From Vicugna pacos (lineage: Eukaryota; Chordata; Mammalia; Artiodactyla; Camelidae): 64,000 nucleotides of DNA. The notes below the pieces were generated by a model. The model searched no databases and was not told the origin of the DNA. It worked only from the letters and a program-made list of their open reading frames with translations. Position numbers and translations under genes: made by a program. Below are positions 55,366 through 64,000 of the stretch, piece by piece. The stretch spans positions 4,109,001-4,173,000 of the forward strand of contig NC_133009.1 in NCBI RefSeq assembly GCF_048564905.1, read 5' to 3'. How positions within the stretch are numbered: the stretch's first letter is position 1; the number at the start of each line of letters is the position of its first letter.

Positions 55366-56130
55366 TGTGACGTATAATTAGAAATATATGTTTGGTCTTC
55401 ATCCCTGTTTCTGGCACAGAACTCCTAAAACCCTTGAAATTTCATGTGATGAAAGCAATAAAGCTGTCCTTTGTTGCGTTAATGGGGTGACTTTTGGAAA
55501 GCCCCTACATAACCTAAGAAGGAGGGGTTGTTCACCAGGGGAGCCAACCACGTGATTAGAGAGTTGGAAATTTCAGTACCATCCACTCTGCTCCTCCTGC
55601 ACCCCGACCCTGACCTCTGGGGAGAGGAGAGCTCAGCCATCAATGGCCAATGATTTAATCAATCGTGCCTGTGCCATGAAGCCCCCATAAAGACTCAAAA
55701 GAGTGGGGCTCAGAGAGCTTCCAGGCTGGGGAATCACAATGCTTCCGTGTGCCACCGTGTCAGGCACCAAACTCCGCGAGGACAGAAGCTCCTTTGCTCA
55801 GAACCTCACCCAATGTATCTCTTCACTTGGCTGTTGATTCATATCCCTTAATATCCCTTTTAATAAGCCAGTAATCTAGTGAGTAAACCAGTTTCCTGCA
55901 AGCCACTTAGGAAATTAGTTGAACCTAAGGAGGAGGTTGTGGGAACCTCTGATTTATAATCAGTGGATCAGAAGCAAGGGTGATAACCTGGGCTTGCATC
56001 AGAAGTGAGGGGCGGTTGTGCCAAACTGAGCCTTTGACCTGTGGAATCTGATGCCATCTCAGGGTGGGGAGTATCAGGATTGACTTGAACCGTAAAACAC
56101 CCTGCTGACACCACACTGGAACTGGGTACC
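55366..56130 (+). mobile_element. Solo-LTR-like fossil, copy 1
   Basis: This is the same repeat family as the copy at about 62294-63315, in the same orientation. Shared blocks run in the same order and include a poly(A)-signal-like region followed by CCAGTAATCTAGT. The pattern resembles old endogenous-retrovirus LTRs, perhaps of the ERVL class; the family name is not certain. The copy is old, well diverged and has no coding body. Confidence 0.55.
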
Positions 56131-56224
56131 GGATCCGACTCCCCACGCTGCTACACTCATTTCCTGACCTCAGAGTCTAGAAGACTGGGCAGAATTCACA
56201 GCTTGAGAAATTACACTTCATAAC

Positions 56225-56655
56225 TCCTGTCTGTGCTTTATGCCTCAGCTGCCTACTCTCCCTCCATTTCTAACTCAACTTGTTCAAACACAGATGCATA
56301 TAGAGCATCCCCCACTAAATCTGCCCCTTTTACAGTGTTCTTGAGCTCAGTGAGCGACACTAGCATCCAACCACTCAGCAAAGCCAGAGACCAAAACATC
56401 GTCCATAACATCACTCTCAGTCATCAGTTACCAAGTTATAACAATATCACCTCCAAAAATCATTCAGATCTGTTGTCTTCTCTTCTTTCCTGCTGCCACC
56501 GCAGCCGCACCAGTGCCCCACGTCTCTCTGGACCACAGAGGCAGCTTTCCGAGTGTTCTTTTCACATCGACTCAAGCCTCCCTCCAGCCCCTCTCCACAC
56601 AGCAACAGGGTGGTCTTCCCATCTGTGGTGCATCACCCTTCATGTAAGAGAAAAG
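56225..56655 (+). mobile_element. L2 LINE fossil, left part
   Basis: A plus-strand L2 pattern (CACCTCCAAAAATCATTCAG, CTGCTGCCACCGCAGCCGCA, CCCCTCTCCACACAGCAACA, GTGGTCTTCCCATCTG). The right part of the same element appears to resume at about 58175. Confidence 0.6.
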
Positions 56656-56664
56656 AAGCCCTAA

Positions 56665-58165
56665 GAAAACATACACGTATCTGCACATTTGTGCAAAAGG
56701 GAATACAGGAAGGGCAAACCAAAACCTAGCATGATTGAGTCCCTACAGAGGGGTCGGTGGGAGAGTTGGGGAAGACTATGGGAGTGGGAACAACGCTCCC
56801 TCCGGGGATGCCGCTCGGCTGAGTATTTTACTCCATATTTGGCTCTTAAGGGACCCTTTATTTTAACTCTTTTGTCCTGTGGACAGGCCTCTATCATTTT
56901 TTTGAGTACTTTCTCATTTTTTTTTTTCACCAGCACAAGATGTATTGGACCCATCTCCTCTTTCCCGGTCCTCACTCCAGAATTCTCCACCAAGGACCAA
57001 TGGATCTTTTTCTTGGAAGATGATATTTAGAAACTAAGACCTGGGTGTGAGACATGCTCGTTGCTTCTAGGCCCTCTCAGCAGACAGAACCAGGAAATAT
57101 ATGTGTGAATAGACACACACGTCTGTATCTTTGACTAGATTCACCTAACTGTATATATATTGAAAAGTCATGAGTTCATACTGATACCTCCAATTCCAAT
57201 CCAATATTGCAGGTTCATTCTTCCTCATTTTCTTTTTTTTTTTTTAATTGACATATAGTGAATTGACAATGTCATGTTAATTTTCTTAATTTTTTAAAAT
57301 AAATGTGAAAGGGACAAAAGAGCCAATGTAAAGAGTTTCTCAATAGCCAAGTATGGAATAAGTTGAGCATCAGAATAAGTGACACTGATGACTATAACTC
57401 ATAGAATGAAATACATATACATGATTCCATACTGATATAAAGTTTGAAAATTGAATAAGTAAGTGGATGTTAAGGAACAGTTCTTTGTTACAGTACAATT
57501 CCAAACAGTAAGCGTGGAAAGAAGGACAGAAACAGAAAAATGATAATTTGGTAGACACCGCAGTAATCATTGTTGCAGGTAAGAATCATTAATGGATGCT
57601 GAAAGTGGTGAGAGTCCGTTGAGAAATAGTCTCAAAGTATCCTCCTACAAAATACTTAACCATTGAAAAGAGAGAAACAGTAGCTAAGCAATCAAAGTTA
57701 ACATCACCAGTTACGACACACATTGACATTAGGGCCCTCCTGTCGCACTGCACTGAGAAGGACACACCATCACAGCTGTGGTGTTCTTGCCAGGAAGGCA
57801 CAACCTGAATTTAAATGAGGAAATATCAGACGGACACAAATTGAGACACATTCTACAAAATAATTGGCCAGTACTCTTTAAGAGCACAGTGGTCTTAAGA
57901 GATAAAGAAAGACTGAAAGCCTGTCTCGTGTTGGAGGAGTTTAAAGAGAAATGGCAAATAAATACCATGTGGGAGCCCAGCGCCAATCTTGCAGCAGAAA
58001 AGCACATCCCAATTTGCTCTCAATAAGTGCTAGGGAAGATGTGAACATTTGGGGAAGATGGGTGAAGAATATATGGGAACTGTTTGTACTATTTTTGCAA
58101 ATTTTTTAAAGTTTAAAATTCTTTTAAAATAAAAAGTTTCGAGAAAGAATTTTTTTCAAAATAGA
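56665..58165 (+). mobile_element. Probable old L1 3'-UTR-like insertion splitting L2
   Basis: About 1.5 kb between the two L2 halves. The right end (CATTCTACAAAATAATTGGC, GAGATAAAGAAAGACTGAAA, AATAAATACCATGTG) resembles a mammal-wide L1M 3' UTR and ends in an A-rich tail at about 58110-58160. A separate reversed L1 tail scrap (57232-57282) is nested in it. The family call is an inference. Confidence 0.4.
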
Positions 58166-58174
58166 AAGCTCAAG

Positions 58175-58545
58175 CAGACATGATCTGGCTTCCCTACTGC
58201 TCTTAGGACACAGATCTGAACACCGAGTCCCCCATGGCGCACCACTCTTAGACATGAACTTCAAGATCTCCAGGTTCCATCCCAGGCAGCCCTAGTTCAT
58301 CCCAGCCTCCCCTGCACTTTCTCTGAGCGGCAGTCACTCCTTCAGTTCATGGAATTAGTTACCTCTTCCCCAAAGTGCATTTGCACACAACTATTTCACT
58401 AATGTCTGCTCCTCCATTAGACTTAGAGCCACATGATCAAAGACCATGCCTCTTTTTGGTCACCCTTGTATGTGCAGCCCATTGCACAGTTCCCAGTGTG
58501 TGGTAAGCACTCAGTGACTACTGGTTGAATGAAGGAAGGAAGGAT
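58175..58545 (+). mobile_element. L2 LINE fossil, right part with 3' end
   Basis: GACATGATCTGGCTTCCCTA, CTCCATTAGACTTAGAGCCA, AGTTCCCAGTGTGTGGTAAG, CACTCAGTGACTACTGGTTG, ending AATGAAGGAAGG. Order fits the L2 terminus. Confidence 0.7.
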
Positions 58546-58810
58546 GAACTAGGATACAGGGTGCCACAAGGACCCATCATTCCTGCAGCTCAGACAAAAG
58601 GTGAGACAGTTCTGATTCACCAAGTCTCACGTACACCTTTTTAATTTTTCCAAATATGCCCCATTCACACTGAGACCTGCCAGGTATTAGATAACCGGGT
58701 GGTCCTAATGGGCCTCTAGGTAGTTAGGCTTGACAAGCAAATGTGTGGACTTTGTCTCTACTCAGAGCCTTGATTGTACTGGGGAACTTCTAAACAGAGA
58801 AAAAGAACCC

Positions 58811-58979
58811 CCCGGGGGAGGGTATAGCTCAGTGGTAGAGCACATGCTCAGCATGCATGCAGTCCTGGGTTCAATCCCCAGTAGCTCTGTTAAAAAAAAG
58901 AAGTAAATAAATGAGCCTAATTACCTCCCCCGCCCCCGAAAAGGACAATGCAAAATAAATAAATAAATTCTAAAAAAAG
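58811..58979 (+). mobile_element. Camelid Vic-1-type tRNA SINE
   Basis: CCGGGGGAGGGTATAGCTCA, GTGGTAGAGCACATGCTCAG, GGGTTCAATCCCCAGTAGCT, TAATTACCTCCCCCGCCCCC and an AAATAAATAAATAA tail. Flanked by AAAGAACC / AAGAACCT. Confidence 0.95.
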
Positions 58980-59119
58980 AAGAACCTCTTCCCAGCTCGC
59001 GTGCCTTGAGAGGCAGCAGAGAACAGGTTGAGAGGGCAAACTCTCATGTCAGACCTTGGGGTTCATCTTGAGAATTGTAATGACAGGTCACATCGACTGC
59101 GGTTAATCTAGACAGGATA

Positions 59120-59290
59120 ACCACGGTAGGCACTTTACCCACATCATTCTTTTTAATCCTCCCAACAACCCTAGTATTATTGCCATTTTGTAGAAGAGGA
59201 AACTGAGGTATGAAGAGGGTAAAAGATTTGCCCCTTGTTGCACAGCTAACAGATTGTGTCAAGCCTCAAACTCTGGCTCTTGTACAAACT
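59120..59290 (-). repeat. MIR SINE
   Basis: The reverse-complement MIR: TTAATCCTCCCAACAACCCT, GAGGAAACTGAGGTATGAAG, TTGCACAGCTAACAGATTGT. Confidence 0.85.
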
Positions 59291-62125
59291 TCCTACAATT
59301 GTTTCTTTTCCATCATTCTCTCAATGAATGTGAAAACTGTCCAACCTCAGTCAATGTTCCAGTAAGAAAGGTCTCTTAAGAGACCACTCCTGTGGCCTCC
59401 ATCCTGATGGCTTGTTTGGCATATCAGGTTGGGATTATGCACTTTTAACAGCATCTGGGGACTTCATCCTGACGGTTGAACTTTTCTGGCGGGTGCCTGC
59501 CTGGCAGGAATTTGGGCCCAGGAAGATTGGCAGTGTGGTCAGAAGAGAACCTTCTGGATGGGGACCTGAGTGGCGTGGTGGCAGATAGCCGACCCCATCC
59601 CTGGGTCCAGTTCCTTTCCTGGAGCTCATCTCAAAGAAGTGACTGTCAGCTGCGTGACGCTTGAGGCTGATTTTGAAAAACAAGACTTCCAGCTCTCCAG
59701 CTGCCTGCTCACCCGTGCATTTTATAAAGGTTTTCTTTCCCAGAAACTCTCCCACAGACTTCACTTTAGGTCCATGAGACAAGCCTCCCCTAGTTGTGTG
59801 GGTCCCTTCCCCCATCCTCGCGAATAGAAACCAGCCTGGGAGAAGGGGGTGGGTATCAGAATTCTGCTGACCACCCACAGTGTCCCCAGAAGTCCAAGTG
59901 AGAGTTTAAATAAGCGAGTGAAGATGGGGAGGAGAGAGACAATGCTATGGATGTCCACGAATCTAACTTGCTGCTTAGTGACTGACAAAACACAAAGAAC
60001 GAAGGGAAACAAGAGTTTAAAATGACGCCCACGTTGCTGGCCTGGGCTGAGACCCTTCCTCGGTGCCATCGGTGCTGAGCTCGTCTGAGGTCTGTACTGC
60101 GGAACACAGGCTGGGAGAAAACTCTTCGCTCTGAAAGTTTCACTTCTCAGTTATGGAAGTTGCGGTGCCAGGGTGGAGAGGAGGTGATTACTTTAAAAAC
60201 CCTCACCCCTTACTGAGACAGGCTTCCAAGGCCTGGAGGAATCTAATGAAACTCATCGTCAAGGCAGTAACTTGCTGAAGGGTGGGGGGGTTGATCTACA
60301 TGAAATAACACACAGCTCAAGTCTAATCCTGAGACAGAGGGAGAGAGAGAGAGTCTGTTCCTGCACAGACCTTTCAAACACTGTCCTTGGGAGAGGGGTG
60401 GCTAGAATCCTCATTTAACGAACATTCAAAGAACATGATGTGTTGTGTTCAGGCTTTGAGTTGGAAAGAAGGGGGCTCCCGGTCTAATGGGGAAGGCATG
60501 GATTCTGCCCTCGGAGAGCATTCCAATGTGGGAGGCGGAGCACACAGATGAACAGGGCCACAGAAAGAGGAGGCCAATGAGCCCAGGACAGAGGGGGCAT
60601 GTCACCACTGAGGGACATGGAACACAGTGTTGGTGGAGCTAATAAGAGGAAGCTGACTGAAAACAAGGATGTTGGGCTCCAGTTTGGAAGGATGAAGAGC
60701 TTAAACTGAGAAGCCAGAGGAAAAGAATTATTTAATGGGCTTGAGTTTAGGAGGAAAGAAGGAAAAAAATGTTAGAACTCCTCGTCCTGAAGAAAGAAAG
60801 GTAACTGTGTGTCTGATCGGCCAGCTGAACCCCAGCCATCCCTGGACAGGAAGCCCCGGGCAAGCTCATCACATCTGCTTGACCCAGGGTTTTCTCTTGC
60901 CTGGAGCTGGGGCACTCTCTTCCTCCTGCTCCACTGCATTCAGAGCCACAAAGTGAAACTGGAGCCTCTGGGTGGCCTCCCACCTCTAGAAGGATCCAGG
61001 CAGGAAGGTAACAATGAGCCAATGTTTGGCTCGGGAGACAAAGGTCCTTTGATAGGACCTTGGCCTTGGCAGACTCTTCCTCTCTGTCTGCAAATAAACC
61101 TGGATTCCATTCAGGGAAAGCAGGAGCAGGAAGCAGCAATTAGAGAGGAACCTCTTGTCCTTGTAGACTTGTGTGGCTGTAGCATGGGGTGCAGTTTGGA
61201 CCCTGGCCTGGATATCAAGTTTCTGCTGATGCCCTCTGATAAGGTCCTCCTCACACCTGGGGAGTTTGGTACCCGCTCTGAGAGAGACGGGGCTGGGGCC
61301 AGGAAACCACGGGGAGAGAGACCAGGACCTCCGTCTGCTCTGGGCATCCTAAAACACAGTGCCAGGATCTGGACCTGTCTTTGGGTTAGAGGCCCTGAGC
61401 TTGCATTTCTAGAGGCCCATCTCCCTCTGTGAAGTGTCGGTTCCTTGGCAAATCTCAGTGAATTTCAGCTAATCAGCTTTCCAAGGCAAAAGATAGAAAA
61501 GAAAACCAAGCAGATGTGTGGATCTACAGAGAAATGGAGCACCAAGCAAGGGAAGTTGGCTTGAGAGGTGGAACCCAATGTGCTGGGGTGAAGTGAGGAG
61601 GCAGCCACCCCAGGGGCGGGATATGGTGATGAAGGAAGCTGAGAAAGGGCTCCAGGGCCAGCCCCTGCGGTTGGTGCCTGCCAGACCCACCACATACTCT
61701 TTTGGAATCACCTTCCCTGACACACTCTTTCAAATCCTTTCATAAGCTTCAGAACGATCTTCCTTCCTCTCTCCTCTAGTTACCCATCCCCCTCTTCCCG
61801 GAAGTTGTGCTTGGGTTAAACAGAAGACCCTTTGCCAGACTGTGTCAATTTATCATAAGGAGTGCATTGCGGAAGGAGATTCTCCCGAGGACCATTAGCA
61901 TCCACCTTCACGCCCTTCTAACTTGGGGATGGAGAGTGGAAGGTTTTACAGGGCTTCCGCAGGAGATGGGTCAGCTGAAGTTCAGCTAGTTTCAGGAACT
62001 GTTGATGAAGAATGGTTCTCAGAAGAAGGAGGAACTGTGCTCACGGAGTAGCACCCAGTATTTGGGCCATTTGGATTTTATCAAGAGGGCTGGTGTGGAA
62101 TAGTTAGGGGCTAGTGATAGTCATC
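59291..62125. other. Intergenic DNA, nothing recognised
   Basis: Unique-looking sequence of moderate GC. A 207-codon open frame at 60809-61432 has no supporting start or homology (see rejected). Confidence 0.55.
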
Positions 62126-62290
62126 CTTTTTTTTTTTAATTGAAGTATAGTTGGTTTACAATGTTTCAGGTATACAGCAAAGTGATTCAGTTATACATAT
62201 ATATATATATATATTATTTTCCACATTCTTTTCCATTATAGGTTACTACAAGGTATTGAATATCGTTCCCTGTGCTATACAGTTAAGTCC
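62126..62290 (-). mobile_element. LINE-1 3' end fragment
   Basis: The reverse-complement L1 tail: a T-run, then TAATTGAAGTATAGTTGGTT, TACAGCAAAGTGATTCAGTT, TATTGAATATCGTTCCCTGT. Confidence 0.85.
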
Positions 62291-62293
62291 TCG

Positions 62294-63315
62294 TGTGATA
62301 CTGATTTATAATAAGAAATACGGGGGGGGTGGGTATAGCTCAGTGGTAGAGCATGTGCCTTGCATGCATGATGTCCTGGGTTCAATCCCCAATACCTCCC
62401 TTAAAAAGTATAAATAAATAAATAAACCTAACTACCTCCCCCCCCCAAAAAAAACCTTAAAAAAAAAAGAAATATATATTTGGTCTTTGACCCAGAGCTC
62501 CTAAAACCCTTGGATTTCCAAGGTGAGGAGAACGTGGTAAATGTGTCTTTTGTTTTGCTAATGTGGGGACATTGGGAATGCCCTTAGGTCACCTAAAGTT
62601 GCAGGCTGATTGTCAGGGGACCCAATCTTGTGATTAGAGGGTTGGAATTTTCAGCCCCAACCCCCCAGCCTCTGGGGAGGGGAAAGCGGCTGGAGGATGA
62701 GTTTAAACATTAATGGCCAATGAATTAATCAATTGTGACTATGCAGTGAAGCCTCCATTTAAAAAAAAAAAAAAAGCATTGGGTTTGGAGAACTTCCGGG
62801 TAGGTGAACACGTGGAAATTAGTGGAGAGTGGTGGCCTGGAGAGAGCACAGAAACTCTGCCATTTCCTCATAGCTTGCCTTGTGCCTCCCTTCCACCTGG
62901 CTGTTCCTGAGCTGTATCCCCCACCCCCGTATTTTTTTTTTTTCAAATAAACCAGTAATCTAGTAAGTAAAATGTTTCTCTGGGCCCTGTGAGGTGCTCT
63001 GGTAAATTAATCAGAAACCAAGAAAGGGCTTGTCAGAATTTCAAGGAAGGGGTCATTGGAGCCTCCAATTTTATAGCTGGCAGGTCAGAAGGACCTGGGC
63101 TTGTGACTGGCATCTGAAGCGGCAGCTGGGGGACGAGGGCAGTCTGGTAGGACTGAGCCCTTAACCTGTGGGATCTGACTCTATTTCCAGGCAGATAGTG
63201 TCAGCACTGAGTTGAATTGTAGGAAACCCAGCTGGTGTCTGAGAACTGCTATGTGGAATGTGGACTCCCGCCCTCGCACCCACTAAACACGCTCATCGGA
63301 ATTGAGTGCAGAAAA
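62294..63315 (+). mobile_element. Solo-LTR-like fossil, copy 2, with a SINE inserted
   Basis: This is the same repeat as copy 1 at 55366-56130, in the same orientation, with a poly(A)-signal-like AATAAACCAGTAATCTAGTA at about 62945. It is interrupted by a Vic-1 SINE at 62321-62463. It is old and diverged and has no coding body. The end is approximate. Confidence 0.55.
62321..62463 (+). mobile_element. Camelid Vic-1-type tRNA SINE
   Basis: CGGGGGGGGTGGGTATAGCT, CAGTGGTAGAGCATGTGCCT, GGGTTCAATCCCCAATACCT, AAATAAATAAACCTAACTAC. It is flanked by AAGAAATA on both sides, so it inserted into the older LTR-like repeat. Confidence 0.95.
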
Positions 63316-64000
63316 ACAGGGTTAAAATCCTGTGTGTTTGGACAAAGTAATGTTGCTTTACACTTCAGGAAACAAAGAACTTACCCACCATCAAGCCATC
63401 AACCACTGCAGCCGCTCCGAGCTGCGCCCAGAGGGGAATTCAGGATGGAGGGATAAAAACAATACTGGCCCCAGAGAGTTACGATGCACATCAAAGGAAT
63501 ACTTTCAATGAGCCCAGATTTTTGCATCTTCCCATACAGAGAAAAACACTAAAATCATTAACTTGAGATGTCTGCTTTTTTGTGTGATTAGCAGTAATCT
63601 TTTAATGTTCAACTACAATGTTTTTGCTTTCTTGCATTTTTTTCTTCCCCAGCAAAAACTCCCATATGGCCTGGCTCCTCCCTTACCTCTTTGGAACAGT
63701 TCCCCAGAGCTAAGAAGCTGATTCCCACACTATCATCCTCCGTAAGGTCCCCGAATAAAATATAACTCTCAACTTTTAGGTTGTGCATTTTTTCTCGGTC
63801 AACATGTGTGCTAGACGGGTTGGGAGGAATAGCTGCTGGGGACAAGGACACAAGACAGCCACTCTGGAAAATTCTCAGCCCACTAAAAGTGAAGAACAAA
63901 CACATGTGCCCCCCACTGACCGCCCCTTTAGTATAAGCAGCAGCCCCCTTCCTTTTGCTCCAGCCCTGCCGGTGCCCCACCTCCCTGGGAACAGAGGAAT
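63316..64000. other. Intergenic DNA, nothing recognised
   Basis: No exon or repeat is recognised up to the end of the window. Confidence 0.55.

Noticed and set aside
56233-56664. 143-codon open frame on the plus strand
   Set aside because: It lies inside an L2 fossil and reads as non-coding L2 3' region.
60809-61432. 207-codon open frame on the plus strand
   Set aside because: It has no ATG at its start, no recognisable domain, no splice signals in register, and composition like its flanks. It is most likely chance.
62321-62463. Functional tRNA gene
   Set aside because: The A and B boxes are present, but the body is a SINE: it does not fold as a full tRNA, has an AT-rich tail and is one of six dispersed copies.
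55366-63315. One provirus bounded by two LTRs
   Set aside because: The DNA between the two copies contains older L2 and other host sequence and no viral genes, and the copies are too diverged to be a pair.

Overview
This is nuclear DNA from a mammal, almost certainly a camelid (camel, llama or alpaca). Three interrupted protein genes with GT-AG introns encode mammalian proteins. The background is typical mammalian repeat (L1, L2, MIR, hAT fossils). Six copies of a tRNA-derived SINE with an Ala-tRNA-like head and an AT-rich AATAAA tail match the camelid Vic-1 type. The gene order corresponds to the human 1q32 interval PFKFB2 - YOD1 - C1orf116 (SARG), read here in the opposite direction.

Layout. 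Bases 1-11,700 hold the 5' part of PFKFB2 on the minus strand: a probable non-coding first exon and seven coding exons (residues 1-211 plus a split codon). The rest of the kinase domain and the whole bisphosphatase domain lie to the left, outside the window. Bases 11,700-13,515 are a head-to-head intergenic promoter region. Bases 13,516-15,572 are the complete two-exon YOD1 coding region (348 aa) on the plus strand, followed by a very long AT-rich 3' UTR to about 20,705. Bases 20,706-38,380 are a gene desert made largely of LINE fossils, including an internally deleted L1 with perfect 14-bp target duplications and an L1 with two later insertions inside it. Bases 38,390-49,920 are SARG/C1orf116 on the plus strand: likely promoter and first exon near 38.4-38.7 kb, then three coding exons encoding 612 aa. 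From 49,920 to 64,000 is intergenic DNA with L1, L2, MIR, SINE and two old solo-LTR-like copies. No exon was recognised there.

The genes are not a functional operon. PFKFB2 makes the bifunctional enzyme that sets fructose-2,6-bisphosphate and hence glycolytic flux. YOD1 is an OTU deubiquitinase that works with p97/VCP in ER-associated degradation. SARG is an androgen-responsive protein of unknown biochemical role. PFKFB2 and YOD1 are divergent, and both flanks of their shared intergenic region carry the TCTCGCGAGA-type promoter motif, a reason to suspect related promoter architecture.

I found no new protein system. The observations most worth following up are the non-autonomous-looking L1, the paired TCTCGCGAGA motifs, the close let-7 and miR-21 seed matches just after the YOD1 stop codon, two hAT transposons stacked on one target site, a minisatellite that seems to have grown out of an L2 copy, and a nearby perfect 13-bp hairpin.
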